Source of the DNA: Paenibacillus psychroresistens | GTDB lineage: Bacteria; Bacillota; Bacilli; Paenibacillales; NBRC-103111 | Direction of reading: 5' to 3' | Assembly: GCF_009728935.1 (NCBI RefSeq) | Contig: NZ_CP034235.1 | Location: 1,898,001-1,962,000 of the forward strand | Length of the DNA stretch: 64,000 bases | Shown: piece by piece, positions 43,082-50,990 of the stretch | Layout of the letters: each line of letters opens with the position of its first letter | How positions within the stretch are numbered: position 1 is the stretch's first letter | The notes under the pieces: generated by a model | What the model was told of the DNA's origin: nothing | Databases searched by the model: none | Seen by the model: the letters and a program-made list of their open reading frames with translations, nothing else | Translations under genes and position numbers: made by a program

Positions 43082-44023
43082 ATGCAAGCAACAAAAGCTC
43101 CACATCGCTTCTTTAGCTTTCTTCCTCATTTAAGCTTAATCATCGTTTATATCATTTTTGGGATTAATATATCTTCAATGAAGCTTGGCGGTCAAGAATG
43201 GGATCCATTTGTTTTTAATGGGTTGAGATTTCTAAGTATCACGCCCTTGCTATGGCTTTATACCTATTACTATTGTAGAAAACGCAAGCTTTCCATGCGG
43301 ATGAAAAGTAAAGATTTTATGCTTATTGTCGTGCTAGGTGTGATTACGGGGTTGGGGATGGAAGCCCTTCTCTCGTATGCACTGCAATACTCAAATGCAG
43401 CTAATGGTTCCGTGCTTGGGCGTGGGCTTATGCCAATAGTAACCGTGATTATTTCATTAGCTCTTCGTGAAATGGGTCTAACATGGCGAATAATGGTGGG
43501 CTTACCGCTTGCGTTACTGAGTGCCGTTGTCATTGTTAGTGGAAGCTCGCAAGGTTTTCATCTTAATTCAGATTCGTTGCGCGGGGACTCTCTGTTATTA
43601 TTAAGAAGTGTTTTCGGAGCTGTTTATTTAATTGGTGTCAGTCGCTTGGTTGGCAAATATCCTTTACCACTTCTAATAAGCATGGAAGTAACCTTTGCTG
43701 GGATTTGTTTATTGCCTTTTGTACTGAATATGGATTTTCATTATTTTGCTTCCGTTTCTGCGGCTGGCTGGATCAGTCTGATTTATACATCGGTTTTTGC
43801 TACTATCTTGGGTTATACGTTGCATAATTGGAGCCTCGGTCATTTAGGTCCTTTTAAATCCTCGGTCTACGGTTATTTATTACCGATTACAGGTGCATTG
43901 GCTGGCTTATGGATCTTGAAGGAACATATCGGATTGAATCAGATTCTAGGTGGTTTAGGTGTGCTGCTCGCGATGTATCTGGTGCAAAAGGATCGGATGC
44001 AGGTATTGAGAAAGTCAGCTTAA
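43082..44023 (+). CDS. EamA/DMT family transporter
   Basis: A 313-residue inner-membrane protein with ten helices arranged as two EamA repeats (SLIIVYIIFGINISSMKLGG and GDSLLLLRSVFGAVYLIGVS begin each half). The ending TGALAGLWILKEHIGLNQIL GGLGVL region is typical of drug/metabolite exporters. ATG 43082 was chosen. It lies between ctaA and the HEPN gene, 15 bases from the latter. The substrate is unknown. Confidence 0.87.
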   Translation: MQATKAPHRFFSFLPHLSLIIVYIIFGINISSMKLGGQEWDPFVFNGLRFLSITPLLWLYTYYYCRKRKLSMRMKSKDFMLIVVLGVITGLGMEALLSYALQYSNAANGSVLGRGLMPIVTVIISLALREMGLTWRIMVGLPLALLSAVVIVSGSSQGFHLNSDSLRGDSLLLLRSVFGAVYLIGVSRLVGKYPLPLLISMEVTFAGICLLPFVLNMDFHYFASVSAAGWISLIYTSVFATILGYTLHNWSLGHLGPFKSSVYGYLLPITGALAGLWILKEHIGLNQILGGLGVLLAMYLVQKDRMQVLRKSA

Positions 44024-44038
44024 AAAGGAGCTTGTACT

Positions 44039-44749
44039 ATGCTAAGACACTTATTCGGTGAACCGGAACGGCAGGATAGTGGACTGATATTGAAAACGAA
44101 TCAAGTGCTTGGACGCTATCTTAATGACCTCCATGACATTGAGTCCAAGGGACAATCCGATTTAAGCAAGCTGCGTCGCTGGGAAATATGGGTGCATAGC
44201 TTTATCACGGCAGTGGACGAGCTGGAGCAGGGGGTCTATAGCAGTCTCAAGTATAGTGAACAGGTATTAAATCGGAACGTGGAAGACATGAAGAGCGAAG
44301 AGCAAACGGAGTATCGGCGCTATCTCTATTATTACAAAAATAGCTTCATTCGCGTTTTTGCCATTCTCGATAAGCTTGGCTTTTTCCTCAATGAACGGCT
44401 GCATTTGAATACAGAGAAGGTCAAGCCAAGATTTTCTTATTTTACAGTGATCCGCCAAATGCATGATCGTCATATTCAGACTGATTTGGAACAAAAGCTG
44501 TACAACCTTAAAGTTAAATATAGTGAACCATTAAATAAACTGCGCGATTACCGGAATGTAGAAATTCATTCGATTAATTATGAAGCCGCAGATGACTTGC
44601 TGCACTCCGCAACAGTCGGTGCTTTCAGTTGGAATCACATTGAGAATTTACCGGGCAATAATCAAATTTTGCAAAAATGCTTTGAAATGGTTTGTGAGAC
44701 GATTATTGCGATTTATAATGCTCCTTGTTTTACAGATGGCAGAGCCTAG
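44039..44749 (+). CDS. Cthe_2314-like HEPN domain protein
   Basis: A 236-residue all-helical protein. The HEPN ribonuclease-type motif R-N-x3-H is intact (R172, N173, H177 in YRNVEIHS). Overall blocks fit the Cthe_2314-like HEPN family. HEPN proteins are often RNases in toxin-antitoxin or defence systems, but no MNT antitoxin or other partner gene is adjacent. ATG 44039 follows AAAGGAG; the gene is 15 bases after a transporter gene. Activity is inferred from the motif. Confidence 0.75.
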   Translation: MLRHLFGEPERQDSGLILKTNQVLGRYLNDLHDIESKGQSDLSKLRRWEIWVHSFITAVDELEQGVYSSLKYSEQVLNRNVEDMKSEEQTEYRRYLYYYKNSFIRVFAILDKLGFFLNERLHLNTEKVKPRFSYFTVIRQMHDRHIQTDLEQKLYNLKVKYSEPLNKLRDYRNVEIHSINYEAADDLLHSATVGAFSWNHIENLPGNNQILQKCFEMVCETIIAIYNAPCFTDGRA

Positions 44750-44835
44750 GCTGTTTTTTCCTATGTTATCCACAATATAGTTTTTCCAAATTGCTTAGCG
44801 TATAATAGTCTAATCCTAATAAATTAGAGGTGCGT

Positions 44836-45627
44836 ATGGGACAGGTTCGCAAGGTAGCTCTCATCACAGGAAGTGCAAAAGGTTTAGGAAGAATGACGGC
44901 ATTGGTGCTTGCTGATCAAGGCTATGATATTGTTGTTAATTATCGAAGCAATGACGATGATGCTAAAGAACTGCAGCTGGCTATCGAGCACAAAGGCAGA
45001 AGCTGTATGATTTATAAAGCGAATATTGCAGATCTTAAAGAATTGCGACCGATGTTCGAGACGATTGAGCGTGAGTGGGGCGGCATTGATGTTCTAATTA
45101 ATAACGCTGGACCCTTTATACGCGAGCGCAGATTTTTCGTCGATTATGCTTCAGAGGAAATTCAATATATAATGAACGGCAATTTAATTAGCGTTATGGA
45201 GCTGGATCGTTTGGTACTACCCTATATGCGCAGCAAAAAATGGGGGAGAATCATCCATTTTGGATTTGGCCATGCTGCTGAAGCTCGAGGCTGGCCTCAT
45301 CGTGCAGTTTATGCAGCGGCTAAGGTTGGGCTTGTATCTTTTACTAAAACATTAGCCGTTGAAGAAGCAGGGCAAGGCATAACCGTGAATATGATATGTC
45401 CTGGGGACATTTATGGCTTGAATAAAGAGAAAATGATTGTTGAAGTAGCTAATGAAATTGATAAAGAATCATTGCGTGGACGACCAGGAACTGGCGAGGA
45501 TATTGCGCGCGTTATTGCTTTTCTGTGTTTAGCCGAATCGGATTTTATTACAGGCAACATTATGGATATTTCCGGAGGACTGGATCCAATACGTACCTTG
45601 AGTGAAATCCAAAAAAAAGAGCCCTGA
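44836..45627 (+). CDS. Short-chain dehydrogenase/reductase, catalytic Ser replaced
   Basis: A 263-residue Rossmann-fold SDR. The nucleotide site is TGSAKGLGRM, with VLINNAG and the YAAAK catalytic pair (Tyr and Lys). The residue 13 before that Tyr, normally the catalytic Ser, is His in FGFGHAAEARGW, with no Ser nearby. The C-terminus ends with ITGNIMDISGG. It starts at ATG 44836 after GAGGTG; a GTG at 44830 is an alternative. TATAAT lies about 20 bases before the start region. The substrate is unknown. Confidence 0.88.
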   Translation: MGQVRKVALITGSAKGLGRMTALVLADQGYDIVVNYRSNDDDAKELQLAIEHKGRSCMIYKANIADLKELRPMFETIEREWGGIDVLINNAGPFIRERRFFVDYASEEIQYIMNGNLISVMELDRLVLPYMRSKKWGRIIHFGFGHAAEARGWPHRAVYAAAKVGLVSFTKTLAVEEAGQGITVNMICPGDIYGLNKEKMIVEVANEIDKESLRGRPGTGEDIARVIAFLCLAESDFITGNIMDISGGLDPIRTLSEIQKKEP

Positions 45628-45641
45628 TTATCAGGACTCTT
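45617..45641. terminator. Bidirectional terminator
   Basis: AAGAG-C-CCTGA and TCAGG-A-CTCTT form a near-perfect palindrome flanked by A on the left and T on the right, between the SDR and NifU genes. Confidence 0.78.
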
Positions 45642-45647
45642 GGTTAA

Positions 45648-45896
45648 TTAGAATACTTGCATAACCTCTACAACACCTTCAACCTCTTCAAGCAATGCGC
45701 GCTCAATTCCGGCTTTTAATGTTATAGTTGAGCTTGGGCAGCTGCCGCAAGCACCCATTAATTTTAATTTAATGATGCCATCTTCAACATCAACAAGTTC
45801 TACGTCACCGCCATCACGTTGTAAAAACGGGCGTAATTTATCTAGAACATCCAATACTTCTTCGTACATGTTTGCGTTTTGAACTAATTCAGTCAT
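45648..45896 (-). CDS. yutI: NifU C-terminal-type iron-sulfur scaffold (YutI)
   Basis: An 82-residue Fe-S cluster carrier. The [13 protein letters not shown] block and the cluster-binding [11 protein letters not shown] (C50, C53) define the NifU C-terminal family. ATG 45896 lies nine bases after AAAGGAG; a TTG at 45905 is less likely. It is divergent from yuzB, and yutJ and erpA lie nearby, as in Bacillus. It helps build or transfer 4Fe-4S clusters, for which MqnE is one local client. Confidence 0.93.
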   Translation of the reverse strand: MTELVQNANMYEEVLDVLDKLRPFLQRDGGDVELVDVEDGIIKLKLMGACGSCPSSTITLKAGIERALLEEVEGVVEVMQVF

Positions 45897-45989
45897 ATGG
45901 ATCAACTCCTTTCGTTATCTTCTTATTATAATACAAATCGCTGCAAAATAAAATGGCAATCACTAATTAAAAGTAAGGTGGGTTTAAAA

Positions 45990-46247
45990 ATGAGACCAAT
46001 TATCGAATTTTGTACAAATAATATGCATCATGGCACAGAACGCCTCATGAAAAATTTGGAACAAAATCTCGAATATGATGTCATTGAGTACGGCTGTCTT
46101 GGTAATTGTGGCGAGTGCTATTTAGCCCCATATGCTCTGGTAAATGGCGAAGTTGTTGCATCTGCAACGGTGGAAGATTTAGAAAAAGATATCCAAGCTA
46201 AGATTAAAGAAAATGAAGAAATGTTTAACCTATTAAGCGAGGAGTAG
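45990..46247 (+). CDS. yuzB: YuzB-like DUF1450 protein
   Basis: An 85-residue protein with a thioredoxin-like pattern: PIIEFCTNNMHHGTERLM at the start and YGCLGNCGECYLAPYALVNG in the middle (three cysteines). The family is DUF1450; its exact role is unknown, though its cysteines and neighbours suggest iron-sulfur metabolism. ATG 45990 follows AAGGTGGG; a longer in-frame start at 45897 would run into the yutI leader and is rejected. Confidence 0.9.
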   Translation: MRPIIEFCTNNMHHGTERLMKNLEQNLEYDVIEYGCLGNCGECYLAPYALVNGEVVASATVEDLEKDIQAKIKENEEMFNLLSEE

Positions 46248-46253
46248 CATACT

Positions 46254-46347
46254 GTTAACGGGCAACTTGTTACATTTCCATTCGCGAGAAATCCGCGAGA
46301 AACCTCGCGTTTAGATGGAATGGAATCATTAATTGTTGCCCGTTACT
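46254..46347. repeat. Long imperfect hairpin between convergent genes
   Basis: TAACGGGCAAC (46256-46266) pairs with GTTGCCCGTTA (46335-46345). Inside, CATTTCCAT pairs with ATGGAATG (one bulge) and CGCGAG with CTCGCG. The almost continuous ~94-base stem has no T run, so it may be more than a terminator. Confidence 0.75.
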
Positions 46348-46372
46348 AGTAAAGATGCTGCTCCTCTTTATT

Positions 46373-47440
46373 TTAACCAAAATGGCGCTTTGACATCCAG
46401 AGCACACCGCTTTTAATTGCGCGAGGTACCTTGCCCGTCATGGTCCGTTTGCCCATAAGCCCAAAGCCTGATTTTTTACCTAATGAACCCAGTACACCTT
46501 TAAGCTTGATTTGACCTAAACGTGGAGTTTCATTCTTCCAGCCTGCATGAATGACTTCAACAATTTGTTTGCCTTGGCCTTCTGCCGCTTGCGCACTTGG
46601 AGAGAAAGGCAGACTGGCACAATCGCCAACAACATAAACCTCTGGAAAAGTCGGGATTTGATGAAATTCATTAATTAGTACACGGCCTTGCCCATCTTTT
46701 AACACATTTAGCTTCTGTACAATCGGACTTGGTTGAATACCAGCCGTCCAAATCGTTACATCCGTATAGATTAATTCAATCCCGTTATGTATAATCCCGG
46801 GCTCTACTTGTGTTAAGACGGCCTGACCTTTCATCTCGATATCGTGCTCGGTGAACCAAGTACGAACAAAGCTTTGCAGCTTTTCAGGAAATGCGGACAG
46901 AATGCTTGGACCACGGTCAATAATGCGGATTTTTAAATCCTTGCGACTCTCACGCAGCTCTGCAGCTAGCTCGACTCCACTTAATCCGCCGCCTACAATC
47001 GTAATTTGTCCATAAGGCTTCACATCATTAATCATTTGGTAAGTGCTTCTCGTTGCCGATAAGGTTTGGATCGTATTGGAATATTGTTCGGCACCAGGGA
47101 TGTCATGGAATTTATCGACACAGCCAAGAGCAATAATTAAAGTATGGTAATCAAAGGATTCCATGCCTGCAAAATCAATTTGTTTGTTGGTTAAATCTAT
47201 CCCTGTTACCTCGCCATATACAATACGCAATCTTGGATCAACAGGGTATTGAACGCGAATATCAACATCCGACACGGTTCCAGATGCAAGGGCATAATAC
47301 TCTGTTTTTAATCCTTGAAAAGGCATACGGTCAATAAGCACAATCTCAACATCGTCTGGTATATTCTTTTTGTCTAACAAATGCTGAGCGATGGTTATAC
47401 CTCCATACCCGCCTCCAAGTATCACAAGCTTTTTAGTCAT
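46373..47440 (-). CDS. yutJ: NAD(P)/FAD-dependent oxidoreductase, YutJ-like NADH dehydrogenase
   Basis: A 355-residue type II NADH-dehydrogenase-like flavoprotein. It has the FAD motif LVILGGGYGGITIA, ITIVGGGLSGVELAAEL, VTIWTAGIQPS and VYVVGDCASLPFS. It belongs to the same superfamily as ndh at 16680 but is shorter and distinct. In Bacillus, yutJ lies beside yuzB and yutI, as here. Electron acceptor and role are not settled. ATG 47440 was chosen. Confidence 0.9.
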   Translation of the reverse strand: MTKKLVILGGGYGGITIAQHLLDKKNIPDDVEIVLIDRMPFQGLKTEYYALASGTVSDVDIRVQYPVDPRLRIVYGEVTGIDLTNKQIDFAGMESFDYHTLIIALGCVDKFHDIPGAEQYSNTIQTLSATRSTYQMINDVKPYGQITIVGGGLSGVELAAELRESRKDLKIRIIDRGPSILSAFPEKLQSFVRTWFTEHDIEMKGQAVLTQVEPGIIHNGIELIYTDVTIWTAGIQPSPIVQKLNVLKDGQGRVLINEFHQIPTFPEVYVVGDCASLPFSPSAQAAEGQGKQIVEVIHAGWKNETPRLGQIKLKGVLGSLGKKSGFGLMGKRTMTGKVPRAIKSGVLWMSKRHFG

Positions 47441-47470
47441 GTTACGTTCATCCCTTTTGTATTAGTAAGC

Positions 47471-48367
47471 TTACTTTTTCCCCCATTGGAAGGGAGTTGT
47501 ATCGAAGAATAGATTAGGATTTACTGGATTATTCCCCACCCAGAATGTGAAATGAAGATGAGGGCCAGTTGAGAAACCGGTGGTACCCACTAATCCAATG
47601 ACATCGCCTTTTTTGACGATATCTCCTGTTTTGACCATTAATTTGGAAAGATGAGCATATTGCGAAAATAAATTCATCCCATGATCCATATAAATACTAT
47701 TACCAGTTAAATATAAGGTTTCTGCCAGTACTATTCTGCCACCATTCGTTGCATGGATTTCGGTACCTGTTGGTGCTGCCAAATCAATTGCAGTATGACT
47801 GCCGTCATATTTGCCGTTGACATATCTAGTATACCCATAGGGCGTAGATAATCTCCCTTGTATGGGCATCATGAAAGAATCCGTACTGGCAAAAGTCGGA
47901 TCAGACTTACTGCGAGCTAAGTTTATTTTAAGCTGATCGGCATTTATTCGCTTTGTATCTTGCTTCATCGCTTCTTGTTGTTTAGTTACAGTAAGCATGT
48001 CGGTTGGGAACTTTTTTGTTTTGACCTGCAGGGTTTGTCCTTCAATTGAATAATTGCCTGGCTTTGTAGCCAACGGGATCGGTAAATAGGTGAAATAGCC
48101 GCTGTCAAAGGGAAGTAAAGGATAAGTTTTACCTTGCCACTTAATTTCCATTGCTTTCTTCGTCCTCACAAGAACGGCATCACCTGGATAAGTAATAGCT
48201 GGAATCAATGAAACATCGGCATTCATCACTGTGGGTGCCTGCTCCGCATACAAAACTGCCTCAGATTTCTGAAGCAGCTCGAGCTTTAAAGCATCTGCTT
48301 TGGCTTGTTCGCCTGCAGCACCGATTACGTTAGTCCATGCCATGAGAAGTAAGAAAATTAATTCCAT
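47471..48367 (-). CDS. M23 family metallopeptidase (LytM-type)
   Basis: A 298-residue exported peptidoglycan endopeptidase. A short hydrophobic N-terminus resembles a signal peptide. The M23 domain at the C-terminus has zinc ligands H191 and D195 (SHTAIDLAAP) and the HLHF motif (H270, H272 in TGPHLHFTFWV). Residues ~25-150 form a separate beta-rich domain and a helix (NADQLKINLARSK). It follows yutJ with a 30-base gap on the minus strand. It should cleave peptide crosslinks in the wall. Confidence 0.88.
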   Translation of the reverse strand: MELIFLLLMAWTNVIGAAGEQAKADALKLELLQKSEAVLYAEQAPTVMNADVSLIPAITYPGDAVLVRTKKAMEIKWQGKTYPLLPFDSGYFTYLPIPLATKPGNYSIEGQTLQVKTKKFPTDMLTVTKQQEAMKQDTKRINADQLKINLARSKSDPTFASTDSFMMPIQGRLSTPYGYTRYVNGKYDGSHTAIDLAAPTGTEIHATNGGRIVLAETLYLTGNSIYMDHGMNLFSQYAHLSKLMVKTGDIVKKGDVIGLVGTTGFSTGPHLHFTFWVGNNPVNPNLFFDTTPFQWGKK

Positions 48368-48406
48368 ACTGTCGCCACCTTTGCATTTTCCAGGGGTATA
48401 ATAATT

Positions 48407-49510
48407 TTAATAAACTTTAATTTCATTATAGAAAGTATCGCGTTCAACTGGAATACGTCCAGCTCCTTTAATTAACCAAACTAACTCATCACGAGTAAGC
48501 GCATCTGGAGTAAGCGCACCAGCTGCATGACTGATTCTTTCTTTAATGATCGTTCCATGAGCGTCAGATGCACCAAAAGTCATAGCAAGCTGAGTCAGCT
48601 GTGTACCAATATTGATAAAATAAGCTTTAATATGCTGGAAATTATCCAACATTAATCGACTAATAGCAATGGCACGTAGATCATCATAGGCGGAATTCCG
48701 TCTTTTGATGCCAGCAGTTTGTTTAATCGGTTGTAAGGCTAAGGGGATGAAAACTTGGAATCCGTTAGTTTCATCTTGCAGCTCGCGCAAATAAATCATA
48801 TGCTGTACACGCTCTTGCAGGGTTTCTACAGGAGATCCGTAAAGCATAGTGGTATGGGTTTTCAGACCTAAATTATGAGCGGTACGATGTACTTCAAGAT
48901 ATTGCTCGACATTAGCTTTGTCCACATGCATTTTATCGCGATAACGGTCGGATAGTATCTCCGCTCCGCCGCCTGTCAAGGTTTTTAATCCAGCAGCCAT
49001 TAATGTCTGAAGCACTTCTTTAAAGCTCAATCCACTAATACGAGAGAAAAACTCGATTTCAGCAGCTGTGTAAGCTTTGATAGTTACATCAGGAAAACGC
49101 TCATGCAAAGCACGAATGGAATCCACATAATATTGAAAGGGAACATTAGTGTTATGTCCGCCGACTATATGGAATTCGCGCACACCAGGGTGATAATACT
49201 TCTCCACATAAGCAATCATTTCTGCACCGCTTAATGTATAAGCACCTTCATCTCCTTCATCCTTACGGAAATTACAGAAAGAACAATGAGCTTCACATAC
49301 ATTAGTGAAATATAGACTCATATTCTCGATAAAATAAACTTTTTTACCATTCTTGCGTAAATTTACTTTATTGGCCATTTGACCAATGGATAATAAATCA
49401 TCGGACTCATACAAAAATATGCCATCTTCTAAGGTAAGACGTTGTTGATTTTCCACCTTTTCGGCTATTTCCTGCATGCGTCTCTCTGTTGAATTCAATA
49501 CAATACTCAT
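48407..49510 (-). CDS. mqnE: Aminodeoxyfutalosine synthase (radical SAM)
   Basis: A 367-residue radical S-adenosylmethionine enzyme of the futalosine menaquinone pathway. The 4Fe-4S motif is C72-x3-C76-x2-C79 in NVCEAHCSFCNF. The REFHIVGGHNTNVPFQYYVD and KAYTAAEIEFF blocks fit MqnE rather than MqnC. ATG 49510 follows AGGAGG. Other mqn genes are not in the window. Menaquinone is the electron acceptor for Ndh here. A Spo0A-type box lies in its upstream region. Confidence 0.93.
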   Translation of the reverse strand: MSIVLNSTERRMQEIAEKVENQQRLTLEDGIFLYESDDLLSIGQMANKVNLRKNGKKVYFIENMSLYFTNVCEAHCSFCNFRKDEGDEGAYTLSGAEMIAYVEKYYHPGVREFHIVGGHNTNVPFQYYVDSIRALHERFPDVTIKAYTAAEIEFFSRISGLSFKEVLQTLMAAGLKTLTGGGAEILSDRYRDKMHVDKANVEQYLEVHRTAHNLGLKTHTTMLYGSPVETLQERVQHMIYLRELQDETNGFQVFIPLALQPIKQTAGIKRRNSAYDDLRAIAISRLMLDNFQHIKAYFINIGTQLTQLAMTFGASDAHGTIIKERISHAAGALTPDALTRDELVWLIKGAGRIPVERDTFYNEIKVY

Positions 49511-49614
49511 GAGTGCGGCCTCCTATACTATGAAAGGGTTACTTTTATATTAATACGATAAAGTCATGTATCTTACCTATTATAAACCTATGCTGTTAGA
49601 GGGGCAAGAAAGAG

Positions 49615-49623
49615 TTCGACAAA
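49615..49623 (-). promoter_or_regulatory. Perfect Spo0A box (0A box)
   Basis: TTTGTCGAA reads on the minus strand, about 105 bases before mqnE and 99 bases before the erpA-like gene. It matches the Spo0A consensus at every position. A single short site, so occupancy is uncertain. Confidence 0.4.
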
Positions 49624-49721
49624 TGTGTGACATGGAACATGGCAAAAAGCAAAATAAAGGAGTATAATTTAAAGTAAGCAGTCCGCTGCGAGCAATCTTA
49701 ATTATTTAGGAGGTCATAATC

Positions 49722-50093
49722 ATGATTACAATCAGTGAATCCGCAACGGATCAAATAAGAACAATGCTTGCCGCAGAAGAAATTCCCAATATGTTTCTTC
49801 GTCTCAGTGTAAAAGCTGGAGGCTGTAGTGGGTTTTCATATGGCATGGGCTTTGACGATAACCAAAGCGCAGAAGATAAAGTAATGGACTTCCACGGCCT
49901 TAAAGTCGTTGTAGACAGCGATAGCAATAAATATCTGGACGGTGTGCAAATCGACTTCAAAGACTCCGGGATGGGCGGCGGTTTCACCATCGAAAATCCT
50001 AACGCAGTTGCTTCTTGCGGGTGCGGTCAGTCATTTAAGGCAAGAGATGAAGAGGGCTTAGTTGAGAAGTGTGATGATAAGGTCGAGGTTTAA
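49722..50093 (+). CDS. erpA: A-type iron-sulfur carrier (HesB/IscA/ErpA family)
   Basis: A 123-residue Fe-S carrier. The three conserved cysteines are present: C35 in KAGGCSGFSY and C99/C101 in SCGCGQSF. The N-terminus (ITISESATDQIRTML) is typical. ATG 49722 follows TAGGAGG. It is equivalent to Bacillus YutM and lies in the same neighbourhood as yutI, yuzB and yutJ. It delivers clusters to apoproteins. Confidence 0.93.
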   Translation: MITISESATDQIRTMLAAEEIPNMFLRLSVKAGGCSGFSYGMGFDDNQSAEDKVMDFHGLKVVVDSDSNKYLDGVQIDFKDSGMGGGFTIENPNAVASCGCGQSFKARDEEGLVEKCDDKVEV

Positions 50094-50147
50094 TAAGGTT
50101 TTAGGTGAACACAACCCTAAAAGTGAGTGTTATGGGTTGTAGATTAC

Positions 50148-50197
50148 AACCTTCTGAGCTTGTGTATGATGTATACACTACTCAGGAGGTTTTTTAT
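50148..50197 (+). terminator. Rho-independent terminator of erpA-like gene
   Basis: AACCTTCTGAG (50148-50158) and CTCAGGAGGTT (50181-50191) form a stem with one mismatch, followed by TTTTATTTT. Confidence 0.82.
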
Positions 50198-50276
50198 TTT
50201 GTTAAAAAAGAGTGAAAGAAGAATTGCAATTAACAGCAAAAGTATTATTTACAAGATAATTTATAGTAAAGATAAC

Positions 50277-50390
50277 ACGATGAACCACTATCATCACTTC
50301 ATCGTCAAAACCCTTCGCCGAGACGTTGTAATCGACAAAGCTACAAGGCACGGAGTACTGGTCCTTGTCGTATGTAATCGTTGAAGGCAA
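50277..50390 (-). pseudogene. IS21-family IstA transposase fragment
   Basis: A minus-strand stretch of about 37 codons reads TITYDKDQYSVPCSFVDYNV followed by GFDDEVMIVVH. This matches the C-terminal beta-rich block of IS21 IstA transposases (the D-x-Y-S-V-P pattern). There is no catalytic domain, partner istB or terminal repeat nearby, so it is a dead remnant. It lies at the edge of the A+T-rich accessory region. Confidence 0.6.
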
Positions 50391-50430
50391 TTTTTATATG
50401 AGGAATTGTATATTCATTATGATTTAAATC

Positions 50431-50472
50431 AATAGACACCTTACTCCATTTTATTAGAGTAAGGTGTCTATT
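50431..50472 (-). terminator. Terminator-like hairpin ending the agr-type operon
   Basis: A perfect 16-bp inverted repeat (50431-50446 and 50457-50472) with a 10-base loop overlaps the LytTR stop. The following TTGATTT is only weakly U-rich. Confidence 0.7.
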
Positions 50473-50845
50473 CCAATTTAGATTGCTTATTTTTATGTAA
50501 CATATTTTTAAGTGAATCTTTTAAGCCGCTGAACCTTGCATTTGAAATTGTGGCATATTTTGAATCATGACTTATTCTATCTACAAAATAAACTTTTAGA
50601 TCATCTAAATCTATATTTCTTATTTTGTTATTTATCACAGCGCAATTTCTATCTACTTGCGTAAGTCCTAATGGTTCAAGGCACTTTACCCAATCGTCAA
50701 ATGAAGTAGGCAAAATAAATTCATCACTACCAATATGAATGGATACAGTTTTCCCATGTATGGATAAATGAGTTATATCTCCTTCCTCAATGAGGAAGGA
50801 TTCCTTTTTCTTGGAATTTCTTAAAGCACGTATTCTCAAGTTCAC
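50468..50845 (-). CDS. LytTR-only DNA-binding protein of an agr-type operon
   Basis: A 125-residue protein that is little more than a LytTR DNA-binding domain (EEGDITHLSIHGKTVSIHIG, LEPLGLTQVDRNCAVINNKI). It has no receiver domain, unlike AgrA/ComE-type regulators, so phosphorylation by a kinase cannot be its input. Start GTG 50845; a TTG two codons later (50839) has the better-spaced AGGGG. It is the last gene of the operon membrane protein-AgrB-AgrD-LytTR. It probably regulates the operon, sensing the peptide state by an unknown route. Confidence 0.82.
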   Translation of the reverse strand: MNLRIRALRNSKKKESFLIEEGDITHLSIHGKTVSIHIGSDEFILPTSFDDWVKCLEPLGLTQVDRNCAVINNKIRNIDLDDLKVYFVDRISHDSKYATISNARFSGLKDSLKNMLHKNKQSKLE

Positions 50846-50863
50846 ACCCCTAATTAACCCTTT

Positions 50864-50989
50864 TTACTTCTTTAATAGTTCTGTAGGTACTTCTGGGCTG
50901 TGTGTCCACCATGGAGAAGCTACGCTTACTACAAATGATGCTATAAGTACTAGCGAGGAAGAAGCGTAAAATGCCAATTTTTTTTTCAT
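50864..50989 (-). CDS. agrD: AgrD-type cyclic lactone autoinducer peptide precursor
   Basis: A 41-residue precursor starting at ATG 50989, one base after agrB, with AAGGAGGTGATTG upstream. A basic, hydrophobic amphipathic leader (MKKKLAFYASSSLVLIASFV) is followed by SVASPWWTHSP and the conserved AgrD recognition tail EVPTELLKK. Aligned on that tail, the mature ring falls on Ser-Pro-Trp-Trp-Thr. There is no cysteine, so a lactone rather than a thiolactone is predicted. The family call is strong; the exact cleavage sites are inferred. Confidence 0.88.
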   Translation of the reverse strand: MKKKLAFYASSSLVLIASFVVSVASPWWTHSPEVPTELLKK

Positions 50990-50990
50990 G

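Noticed and set aside
45897..45989. Longer start for yuzB
   Set aside because: It begins inside the yutI leader with no ribosome site; conserved sequence starts at 45990.
50127..50384. Plus-strand 85-codon frame after the erpA-like gene
   Set aside because: It runs through a terminator and over the antisense of the IS21 fragment, with no ribosome site or protein-like features.
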